The translations under genes were made by a program, and so were the position numbers. The notes below the pieces were generated by a model. It searched no databases. It saw only the letters and a program-made list of their open reading frames with translations, and was not told the origin of the DNA. This document shows, piece after piece, positions 1-5,062 of a stretch of 5,070 bases of DNA. The DNA comes from an uncultured bacterium (lineage in GTDB: Bacteria; Patescibacteriota; Saccharimonadia; Saccharimonadales; Saccharimonadaceae). The stretch covers positions 1-5,070 of the forward strand of contig USNP01000049.1 of assembly GCA_900556165.1 (NCBI GenBank), read 5' to 3'. Position 1 is the first letter of the stretch. The number at the start of each line of letters is the position of its first letter.

Positions 1-34
1 TTATATCATAATTTATTTTTTTGGTCTAATATAT

Positions 35-63
35 TTGAATTTGTTAGAAAAATATGATAAGAT
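35..63 (+). promoter_or_regulatory. Extended -10 promoter for the 58-aa gene
   Basis: A -35 box TTGAAT (35-40) and a -10 box TAAGAT (58-63) are separated by exactly 17 bp, with TG one base before the -10 (55-56). The predicted transcription start is near 70, giving a leader of about 50 nt that carries the Shine-Dalgarno at 104-112. It matches the form of the recA, PilB-like and window-end promoters. Seen in the sequence; activity is inferred. Confidence 0.6.
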
Positions 64-103
64 CTATTCATTACTATTTTAAAAATTGGTAAAGTAAAAT
101 TAT

Positions 104-112
104 AGGGGGTGA
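104..112 (+). promoter_or_regulatory. Strong Shine-Dalgarno of the 58-aa gene
   Basis: AGGGGGTGA differs by one base from the ideal AGGAGGTGA and ends 6 nt before the ATG at 119. It is the strongest ribosome binding site in the window and is the main reason to accept the small reading frame behind it. Most other genes here have no recognisable Shine-Dalgarno. Confidence 0.7.
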
Positions 113-118
113 AGAAAA

Positions 119-295
119 ATGATTGAAATTCCTATCGGTATAGATTCTAATGGTAATATGGTTTATGTTAGAGTTATGGAATTAGACCAAAAATTTGGCG
201 TTTTAAATAATAAGAAGATATCTATGATTCAAACCGAAATTATAAAAGAAGCTCGTATAAAATTAGCAAAACAGAAGGGTGCGATAGTTTTTTGA
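119..295 (+). CDS. Small hypothetical protein, 58 aa
   Basis: ATG at 119 to TGA at 293-295 encodes 58 residues beginning MIEIPIGIDSNGN and ending AKQKGAIVF. I do not recognise the family. The first 30 residues look like a beta hairpin with a turn at DSNGN (9-13). Residues 36-54 look like a basic amphipathic helix (IQTEIIKEARIKLAKQK). There is no signal peptide, membrane segment or cysteine. Support for a real gene is the near-ideal Shine-Dalgarno plus a complete extended -10 promoter upstream; no homology was available. Codon use differs from recA: 5 of 10 isoleucines are ATA, against about one in all of recA, which may indicate different ancestry or expression level. It lies 109 bp before recA, in the same direction, but recA has its own promoter, so co-function with RecA is only a possibility. 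Confidence 0.6.
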   Translation: MIEIPIGIDSNGNMVYVRVMELDQKFGVLNNKKISMIQTEIIKEARIKLAKQKGAIVF

Positions 296-305
296 TTATT
301 TCTTT

Positions 306-333
306 AAGGTTCATTTTGAGACTTTTTATTTTT
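306..333 (+). terminator. Weak intrinsic terminator after the 58-aa gene
   Basis: An imperfect stem pairs 306-313 with 317-324 (one G/A mismatch, one G-U pair) around a 3-nt T loop. It is followed by a T-rich tract, TTTATTTTTT (325-333), and starts 10 nt after the TGA stop. The stem is weak, but placement between the stop and the recA promoter is right for a terminator. The T tract overlaps the palindrome at 326-343. Confidence 0.35.
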
Positions 334-343
334 CGAAAAATAA
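326..343. repeat. Perfect 18-bp palindrome just upstream of the recA -35 box
   Basis: TTATTTTTCGAAAAATAA is a perfect inverted repeat centred between 334 and 335. It ends 2 bp before the recA -35 box. The position suits an activator or repressor half-site pair, or part of a terminator for the preceding gene. It does not match the Bacillus-type (GAAC-N4-GTTC) or E. coli-type (CTGT-N8-ACAG) LexA boxes. The central TTCGAA is common in this sequence, so chance is a real alternative. Confidence 0.5.
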
Positions 344-345
344 CC

Positions 346-374
346 TTGAACATTTTGCTGAAAAGTGTTAAAAT
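346..374 (+). promoter_or_regulatory. recA promoter (TTGAAC-17-TAAAAT, extended -10)
   Basis: The -35 box TTGAAC (346-351) and -10 box TAAAAT (369-374) are 17 bp apart, with TG at 366-367 making an extended -10. The predicted start is near 381, which gives a leader of about 24 nt carrying the ribosome binding site. This is a near-consensus housekeeping-sigma promoter. No SOS-type LexA operator is visible over it. Confidence 0.8.
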
Positions 375-387
375 ATAAATACTATTT

Positions 388-395
388 AAAGGGAG
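388..395 (+). promoter_or_regulatory. recA ribosome binding site
   Basis: AAAGGGAG lies 9 nt before the ATG at 405 and fixes the recA start at that ATG rather than the next Met (residue 10). recA and the 58-aa gene are the only genes here with a clear Shine-Dalgarno. Confidence 0.65.
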
Positions 396-404
396 AATTA
401 TTTT

Positions 405-1463
405 ATGGCCAAAGCAAAAAAAGATATTGAAATGGCAGAAAACGGTAAAAAACAAGCATTAGATTTGGCAATTGCGCAAATTTCGAAACAGTTCGGTGAT
501 GGTTCGATTATGAAACTTGGTGAAAATCATAAGGTTGATGTTGAACTTCTTCCTTCAGGGTGCTTGAGTTTAGATATTGCACTTGGTGGTGGTTATCCAA
601 AAGGGCGAATTATTGAAATTTACGGACCGGAAAGTTCAGGAAAAACTACTTTAACGCTTCATGCGATTGCTGAAATTCAAAAGCAAGGCGGAACTGCGGC
701 CTTTATTGATGCAGAACATGCGCTAGATCCGGCTTATGCGAAGAAGCTTGGTGTTGATACCGAGAATCTGCTCGTTGCGCAGCCTGATAATGGAGAACAA
801 GCGCTTGAGATTACTGAAACTTTAGTACGTTCAAATGCTGTTGATTTGATTGTTGTTGACTCTGTTGCAGCGTTAGTCCCACAAGCTGAAATCGATGGCG
901 ATATGGGTGATGCACATATGGGTCTTCAGGCTCGATTAATGTCGCAAGCGCTTCGAAAACTCACCGGAATTATCAACAAATCAAAAGCAACAGTGATCTT
1001 TATTAACCAAATTCGAATGAAAATTGGTGTGATGTTTGGAAATCCTGAGACTACAACCGGTGGTAATGCTCTTAAATTTTACGCTTCAGTTCGTGCGGAT
1101 ATTCGTCGAACTGCACAAATTAAAAATGGTGATGATGTGATCGGAAACCGTACAAAAGTAAAGATTGTTAAAAATAAGATTGCTGCACCATTTCGAGTTG
1201 CTGAATTTGATATTATGTATAACGAGGGGATTTCGAAAACTGGTGATATTCTGGATTTAGCGGTTGAGCATGAAATTCTTGGAAAATCAGGTGCATTTTA
1301 TAAATATAACGATCAAAATATTGGCCAGGGTCGCGAAAACGCCAAACGATATTTGCTCGAAAATCCAGATATAATGGCTGAAATTGACGCAAAAGTTCGA
1401 GCGAAAATTCGTGGTGAAGAATTTGTTGAAGAAACTACAAGCGAAGAAAAAACTGAAGAATAA
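405..1463 (+). CDS. recA: Recombinase RecA
   Basis: RecA is the cytoplasmic DNA-dependent ATPase that forms filaments on single-stranded DNA, carries out strand exchange in homologous repair and, where LexA exists, triggers its self-cleavage. The 352-aa length is typical (E. coli 353). Visible landmarks are the Walker A box GPESSGKTT (74-82), the catalytic Glu in IDAEHALDP (E104), the Walker B box LIVVDS (148-153), DNA-binding loop L1 around 162-172 (EIDGDMGDAHM), and loop L2 with NQIRMKIGVMFGNPETTTGG (201-220). The C-terminal tail (337-352) is strongly acidic, as in most RecAs, where it tempers DNA binding. The start is set by the ribosome binding site at 388-395. The gene has its own promoter and a hairpin terminator, then recX. 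Its GC content is visibly higher than its neighbours', and arginine is coded mainly by CGA and CGT, with no AGA. Confidence 0.99.
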   Translation: MAKAKKDIEMAENGKKQALDLAIAQISKQFGDGSIMKLGENHKVDVELLPSGCLSLDIALGGGYPKGRIIEIYGPESSGKTTLTLHAIAEIQKQGGTAAFIDAEHALDPAYAKKLGVDTENLLVAQPDNGEQALEITETLVRSNAVDLIVVDSVAALVPQAEIDGDMGDAHMGLQARLMSQALRKLTGIINKSKATVIFINQIRMKIGVMFGNPETTTGGNALKFYASVRADIRRTAQIKNGDDVIGNRTKVKIVKNKIAAPFRVAEFDIMYNEGISKTGDILDLAVEHEILGKSGAFYKYNDQNIGQGRENAKRYLLENPDIMAEIDAKVRAKIRGEEFVEETTSEEKTEE

Positions 1464-1466
1464 AAT

Positions 1467-1500
1467 AATTAGCCCGATAAATTTGGGCTAATTTGATTTT
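1467..1500 (+). terminator. Hairpin terminator between recA and recX
   Basis: A perfect 9-bp stem, AATTAGCCC (1467-1475) with GGGCTAATT (1485-1493), encloses a 9-nt loop and is followed by TGATTTT (1494-1500). It starts 4 nt after the recA stop and ends only 5 nt before the recX ATG. The broken T tract suggests partial termination, so recX may be expressed at a low level by readthrough, as described for E. coli recA-recX. Confidence 0.8.
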
Positions 1501-1505
1501 AAATT

Positions 1506-2249
1506 ATGGCTTTAGATATTTTTGATCAGAATGATTTTAAAGAAAAAGTTACAAAAAAGAGTTTTCGAAAAGAAGACGTTTTTAAAGATGGATATTTTAC
1601 AATTACGGATATAAAACAAGCAGTTAAAGATTCGAATCGTGCTAATATTTTCGTAAACGGAAAATATCGATTTTCTTTGGATATTTTTCAGTTAACTCAA
1701 TTGAATGTTAAAATTGGCGCAAAATTTTCAGAAGATGAAATTTTGAATCTTGAACAACAGAGTGAATTTGGAAAATTATACGCTCTTGGTCTTAACTATT
1801 GTTTGATGCGGCCACATTCCGAAAAGGAAGTTCGTGATTATCTGTGGAAAAAAACGTTAAATCGAAAACTTCGAAACAAAAAAACGGGTGAATTTTATGA
1901 GAAAAAAGGAGTTTCGATAGTTTCGGCAGAACAGGCTTTACAAAGATTGATTGAAAAAGGTTATGTTGATGATTTTAAATTTACAAAATTTTGGGTTGAA
2001 AATCGAAACCGGAGAAAAGGAAGTTCAATTAAAAAATTAAAATCCGAACTATTTTCGAAAGGTGTTTCAAGCGAAATTATTGAGCAAATTTTAAGTGAAT
2101 CGAGCCGGAATGATGATGAGGAAATTCAAAAAATAATTGCAAAAAAGGCTAAAAAATACACTGACGAAAAAAAACTTGTCGCATATTTAGTACGACAAGG
2201 ATTTTCATATGATGAGATTAAACAAGCAATTTTGAAAGAGGAATTTTAA
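1506..2249 (+). CDS. recX: Regulatory protein RecX
   Basis: RecX binds RecA filaments and in most species inhibits or caps them. The 247-aa protein has an N-terminal extension of about 30 polar residues. A beta-rich segment follows (about 33-80), with the typical ITDIKQAVKDSNRANIFVNG pattern. Three three-helix RecX repeats come next: about 88-155 (CLMRPHSEKEVRDYL, then RLIEKGYVDDFKFTKFWVENR), 165-197 (IKKLKSELFSKGVSSEIIEQIL) and 203-243 (LVAYLVRQGFSYDEIKQAI). A basic insert (116-138) lengthens the first repeat. Position directly after recA is classic. The ATG at 1506 has no Shine-Dalgarno and lies 12 nt past the terminator stem. A downstream start is possible, because the family core begins near residue 31, but no better site is seen. 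The stop codon interlocks with that of the convergent PRC-barrel gene. Confidence 0.92.
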   Translation: MALDIFDQNDFKEKVTKKSFRKEDVFKDGYFTITDIKQAVKDSNRANIFVNGKYRFSLDIFQLTQLNVKIGAKFSEDEILNLEQQSEFGKLYALGLNYCLMRPHSEKEVRDYLWKKTLNRKLRNKKTGEFYEKKGVSIVSAEQALQRLIEKGYVDDFKFTKFWVENRNRRKGSSIKKLKSELFSKGVSSEIIEQILSESSRNDDEEIQKIIAKKAKKYTDEKKLVAYLVRQGFSYDEIKQAILKEEF

Positions 2250-2803
2250 TCTCTGAACGGATTGATATAATTTGGTACGAAATTTTCAGTTTTTTCGGCG
2301 CGCTTTTGGGGTTTTACTTCTTTTTCGGTTCGAATTGTTAGAATTTCGTCATTAATTGCTGTAATTTGCGAGCGGTGAATTGTTAAAACTGGATCATTGA
2401 GTGATTTTAAAATTGGTCGTTTAATAAGTAGTTGTTGAACTGAAAAATCTGACAAACTTAAAGTATAATCAATAATTTTGCCGATCTTTACTCCTTTTTC
2501 GTCTTCAACTTTTAAATTCAAAAGATCGAAATTTAAATCGAGAATTTCTTTAATTTTAATCACATCTGTTGGTAGAATAAAGTCTTCGCCGGAATCAACA
2601 ATAAAACCAATCCTTGAAAGCTCTCGAATATCGGCGATTCGAACAAGCATTTCTTCGCCTGAAAAAGAGTTTGCTTTTAATCGGTAAGCTAAAATCTGCA
2701 AATTGCTTGGATCGATAATAGCATCGCTGGTTAGCGCAAGTTGCGATCCAGTTTGAAGCCCCATTATTGGTGTGTTTAATAATTTTGAAGCTAAAATTAA
2801 CAT
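2246..2803 (-). CDS. Double PRC-barrel domain protein, 185 aa
   Basis: Two PRC-barrel-like beta domains are visible, at about 3-80 and 92-160. The first has the pattern LLNTPIMGL...DAIIDPSNLQILAYRL, then a switch to FILPTDVIKI. The second has VEDEKGVKIGKIIDYTLSLSDFSVQQLLIK, then ITAINDEILTIR. The domain occurs in the H subunit of photosynthetic reaction centres, in RimM and in many small bacterial proteins, where it mediates protein contacts or binds ligands, so the molecular role here is not determined. A charged linker (160-172) leads to the tail NYINPFRD, possibly a docking peptide. There is no signal peptide or membrane segment, so it is probably cytoplasmic or peripheral. It begins 31 bp after the PilB-like gene on the same strand and is likely co-transcribed with it. 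There is no Shine-Dalgarno. The start fits the domain boundary, as LLNTPI is at residue 8. Confidence 0.85.
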   Translation of the reverse strand: MLILASKLLNTPIMGLQTGSQLALTSDAIIDPSNLQILAYRLKANSFSGEEMLVRIADIRELSRIGFIVDSGEDFILPTDVIKIKEILDLNFDLLNLKVEDEKGVKIGKIIDYTLSLSDFSVQQLLIKRPILKSLNDPVLTIHRSQITAINDEILTIRTEKEVKPQKRAEKTENFVPNYINPFRD

Positions 2804-2804
2804 A

Positions 2805-2824
2805 ATTATACTACAATTTTAACA
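2805..2824 (-). promoter_or_regulatory. Possible -10 elements before the PRC-barrel gene
   Basis: On the minus strand, TG-T-TAAAAT (2824-2816) has the same extended -10 form as the other promoters and would place the transcript start about 6 nt before the ATG. A second perfect hexamer, TATAAT (2810-2805), sits only 1 nt before the ATG, too close to drive translation from it. No convincing -35 is seen (TGGATT at 2844-2839). The gene could have this weak promoter or depend only on the PilB-like promoter. Confidence 0.35.
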
Positions 2825-2834
2825 AATTTTTAGT

Positions 2835-4109
2835 TTAAAATCCAGTTTTCCGCATTAATTCTGGTAGAATTGTTTCACCTTGGATTGTTTTTATAAGTCC
2901 ATCGAGCTTAATATTTTTGAAATTATTTGTCGAGAGGATTTCTTCAATTTCAACGGATGTTAGTTTTAGTGGAAGAATACTTTTGATTTCTTTTGAAAAT
3001 TCACCATCAATCAAGTTTAAAACTTCAAAAATTCCGGTATTTCCAGAAAAAGCTAGTTCGGGTTTTATGTTTTTTCGAATTTTTGGTAACTCTAAAATAG
3101 AAGTTGTTGAAGTTCTAAGTGAATTTTGTTTATGGTTTTTATCGCGAAAATCTTTTTCAAATTGGTGAATTTTTCGCCCAGTAGTTTTAAATTCTTGTAA
3201 AATCAAATCAGATTCTTCTTTCGAAATCTTCGTTTGAGAGGTAGCTTTTTTTGAAACGGTTCGAATTAATAATTGCGAAGAAATTCCAAGAACATTTGCG
3301 CTAATTAAAAATGGTTCAATTTTTAAATAATTCAAAAATGGAATAACTTCGCTAAGTTTTTGAACAGGTAGGCTTGCAAGAATGAATTTTCCACGCATTG
3401 AAGCATCAAAAATTAGCTCAGTAGTTTTCGAGTCTTTTAAATTATCAATGTAAATAATATCTGGATTTTGACTGAGAGCAGATTTTGTCATTTCGAAATA
3501 ATCAAGTCCAATTCTTGGATTGATTTCGGTTTGATTTATTCCTGGGATTGTTTTTTCAATAGTTTTTTCAATAGTAACGATGTTTTTTTCACTTGAATTT
3601 AATTCGTTTAAAATTGCGAAGTTGGTCGTGTTATTTCCTTCACCAATAGTAAAAAATATTCCGCGAGGTTGTCGTAAAATTTGCTGAATAGATTGAAGAT
3701 TCTCACCCCAAAGACCTATTTCTTCTAGTTTTCGAAGGCTTTTTCGTGCGCGAATAAGACGAAGTGTGATCTTTTCACCTAAGAAAACTGGAGTCGTTGA
3801 AATTCTAATTCGTGCATCACCGTATTGAATTGTTGAGGATTGCGGAAAAGTTTTTTCACTAAAATTTAGTTCGCCAAGATGCTTAAAATATTTTACAATT
3901 TTTGGTGACATATCTTTCGAAAAATTATTGATATTTTTTAAAACACCATTAATTCGAAAACGCACCAAAATAAAATCTTCTTGAGGTTCAATATGGACAT
4001 CTGTTGCGTGTAAATTTAAAGCATTTTCAATAATACTTTCAGCCGCAAAACTTACAGATTTTTCGAATTTAACTTCTTTAATTTTCGATTTTTCCCCACC
4101 ATTTTCCAT
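2835..4109 (-). CDS. PilB/GspE-family pseudo-ATPase (catalytic motifs lost)
   Basis: This 424-aa protein aligns along its length with type II secretion/type IV pilus assembly ATPases, minus their N-terminal (N1/MshEN) domain. N2-like landmarks are ALNLHATDVHIEP (30-42), VRFRINGVL (49-57) and ISTTPVFLGEKITLRLI (103-119). The ATPase part follows from about 127. Each active-site motif is altered. Walker A GSGKTT reads GEGNNT (156-161), so the Lys is Asn159. The Asp box IEDPVE reads IEKTIE (180-185). Walker B with GEIRD reads IIYIDNLKD (218-226), so the Glu is Asn223. The His box TLH reads SLP (246-248). The protein has no cysteine, so the usual C-terminal Zn site is absent too, although the following TGIFEVL (358-364) survives. 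The frame is intact and a good promoter precedes it, so it appears maintained rather than decaying. It may be a structural subunit or regulator of a pilus motor. There is no Shine-Dalgarno; the ATG starts 7 nt after the -10. Confidence 0.87.
   Translation of the reverse strand: MENGGEKSKIKEVKFEKSVSFAAESIIENALNLHATDVHIEPQEDFILVRFRINGVLKNINNFSKDMSPKIVKYFKHLGELNFSEKTFPQSSTIQYGDARIRISTTPVFLGEKITLRLIRARKSLRKLEEIGLWGENLQSIQQILRQPRGIFFTIGEGNNTTNFAILNELNSSEKNIVTIEKTIEKTIPGINQTEINPRIGLDYFEMTKSALSQNPDIIYIDNLKDSKTTELIFDASMRGKFILASLPVQKLSEVIPFLNYLKIEPFLISANVLGISSQLLIRTVSKKATSQTKISKEESDLILQEFKTTGRKIHQFEKDFRDKNHKQNSLRTSTTSILELPKIRKNIKPELAFSGNTGIFEVLNLIDGEFSKEIKSILPLKLTSVEIEEILSTNNFKNIKLDGLIKTIQGETILPELMRKTGF
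3550..3574. repeat. 12-bp tandem duplication inside the PilB-like gene
   Basis: The unit GTTTTTTCAATA (plus strand) occurs twice in a row, at 3550-3561 and 3562-3573, plus one extra base. On the minus strand it encodes IEKT-IEKT (residues 180-187), exactly over the Asp box, where active relatives have IEDPVEY. Flanking family residues (VTI before, IPGINQ after) still align without a gap. Confidence 0.75.
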
Positions 4110-4116
4110 TATTTAA

Positions 4117-4145
4117 ATTTTAACATAATCGATTTAGAATTTCAA
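4117..4145 (-). promoter_or_regulatory. Promoter of the PilB-like/PRC operon, leaderless
   Basis: Read on the minus strand, -35 TTGAAA (4145-4140) and -10 TAAAAT (4122-4117) are 17 bp apart with TG at 4125-4124. Seven bases separate the -10 from the ATG at 4109, so transcription should begin at or 1 nt before the start codon. The -35 lies within the tilS promoter spacer. Confidence 0.75.
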
Positions 4146-4148
4146 GTA

Positions 4149-4157
4149 TGGTAAAAT
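4149..4157 (+). promoter_or_regulatory. Extended -10 promoter of tilS, leaderless
   Basis: TGGTAAAAT has TG at 4149-4150 and TAAAAT at 4152-4157. Six bases later is the ATG at 4164, which is exactly the expected transcription start. No good -35 is present at 17 bp (TCGATT, 4129-4134), so the extended -10 would carry the promoter. It overlaps the divergent PilB-like promoter. Confidence 0.6.
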
Positions 4158-4163
4158 TGTTGT

Positions 4164-4766
4164 ATGAAGAAAATTATTGTGGCGGTTTCTGGTGGAGTTG
4201 ATTCAATTGTTTTGCTTGATTTTTTGAGTATTTTTTTTGAGAAGAAAAACGGAAAAGATTGGGTTCGAAAAAACTTAATTATTGCGCATTTTGAACACGG
4301 AATTCGTGGTAAAGAAAGCGAAGATGATCTGGAATTTGTTAGAGAATTAGCAAAAAAATATGATTTGCGTTTTGAATTTGAATGTGGGAATTTGGGTAAA
4401 AATTCCAGTGAAGAAAAAGCCCGAAAAGCTCGATATGCTTTTTTAAAGCATCTTTCAAAAATAGAAAATGCTGAGATTTTTACAGCACATCATCTGAATG
4501 ATTTAGTTGAGACAGTTTTGATAAATTTACATCGAGGAACTGGTTGGAGAGGATTGGCGTGCTTGAATTCGAAAGGTGTAAAACGGCCATTATTACATCT
4601 TAAAAAAGAGGATATTCTGAAATATGCTAAAAAACATAACTTGGTTTGGCAAGAAGACTCAACTAATTTTAGCAATAAATATTTGCGGAATCGTTTTCGG
4701 AAAAAGATTGAAAATAAGAATACTTTAAGGAAATTTACCAATTATGGAAAAGACAGATTGAATTAA
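4164..4766 (+). CDS. tilS: tRNA(Ile)-lysidine synthetase TilS, catalytic part; frame broken near 4731-4736
   Basis: TilS uses ATP and lysine to convert C34 of tRNA-Ile(CAU) to lysidine, so that it reads AUA and is charged with isoleucine; it is normally essential. The N-terminal PP-loop domain is clear: SGGVDS (9-14), HFEHGIRGKES (42-52), ARKARYAFL (86-94), TAHHLNDLVETVLINLHRGTGWRGL (107-131), RPLL (141-144) and the tRNA-binding stretch DSTNFSNKYLRNRFR (165-179). After about residue 190 (LRK) the frame runs into non-family residues and stops at 4764-4766. The family sequence resumes in the -1 frame and continues to 5062. One extra base at 4731-4736 would restore a protein of about 299 aa. The gene is preceded by a leaderless promoter and no Shine-Dalgarno. 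It contains AUA codons itself. Confidence 0.93.
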   Translation: MKKIIVAVSGGVDSIVLLDFLSIFFEKKNGKDWVRKNLIIAHFEHGIRGKESEDDLEFVRELAKKYDLRFEFECGNLGKNSSEEKARKARYAFLKHLSKIENAEIFTAHHLNDLVETVLINLHRGTGWRGLACLNSKGVKRPLLHLKKEDILKYAKKHNLVWQEDSTNFSNKYLRNRFRKKIENKNTLRKFTNYGKDRLN

Positions 4767-5062
4767 AGCAAAAAATTGATTTTGAAATTTCAAAAATTTT
4801 ACCAGAAGTTTCGTTCGAAGAAGGCGGAAAATTAAAATTCAAGCGGAGTTTTTTTATTCAAATTGATGAAAATGTGGCTTGTGAGATTTTGCAAAAAATT
4901 TGTCTCGAAAATTGTGGAAAAACTTTGATTTGGGCACAAATTCAAGATTTTTGGGTAAAGATTAAGACAATTCAATCTGGAAAAAAAGCAGAAATTGGTG
5001 GCGGAATTAGAATCGGATTTTCGAAAGATTGTTTTTGGTTTGAAAATAGTCCAAAAAAGTGA
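4718..5062 (+). pseudogene. tilS: tilS C-terminal part, displaced into the -1 frame
   Basis: This frame is open from after the TAA at 4715-4717 to the TGA at 5060-5062. With the break placed at 4731-4736, it supplies about 109 residues, starting IYQLWKRQIELKQKIDFEISKILP. That stretch is a helical linker of the kind that follows the TilS catalytic domain. A small C-terminal domain follows, ending in GGGIRIGFSKDCFWFEN. A reading from GTG at 4874 would give 62 aa, but no ribosome binding site precedes it, so an independent gene is unlikely. The whole tilS locus is therefore 4164-5062. Codon style is unchanged across the break and no further stops have accumulated, which suggests a very recent mutation or a sequencing/assembly error rather than an old pseudogene. 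Confidence 0.82.

Noticed and set aside
296..404. LexA/SOS box at recA
   Set aside because: Neither GAAC-N4-GTTC nor CTGT-N8-ACAG is present; GTTC at 309-312 and GAAC at 348-351 are too far apart and in the wrong arrangement.
240..455. 71-codon minus-strand open frame over the recA promoter
   Set aside because: It covers the recA promoter, Shine-Dalgarno and start and part of the 58-aa gene. Its product is low-complexity Phe/Ile/Leu typical of AT-rich noise, and no ribosome binding site was seen.
2478..2687. 69-codon plus-strand frame antisense to the PRC gene
   Set aside because: It is Ser/Lys-rich shadow coding opposite a recognised domain, with no start signals.
2805..2810. Perfect TATAAT directly before the PRC-barrel ATG as the main promoter
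   Set aside because: It is 1 nt from the ATG, so transcription would start inside the coding sequence, and no -35 is found at 16-18 bp.
2917..3168. 83-codon plus-strand frame antisense to the PilB-like gene
   Set aside because: It is a shadow of the recognised family member on the other strand, with no ribosome binding site.
4700..4740. Programmed -1 frameshift in tilS
   Set aside because: The A-rich run CGG-AAA-AAG near 4700 is before the -1-frame stop at 4715-4717, so slipping there would terminate. No canonical X-XXY-YYZ heptamer occurs between 4718 and 4766. An error or recent mutation is simpler.
4490..4741. 83-codon minus-strand frame within tilS
   Set aside because: It lies opposite the conserved TilS motifs and is low in plausible protein features.
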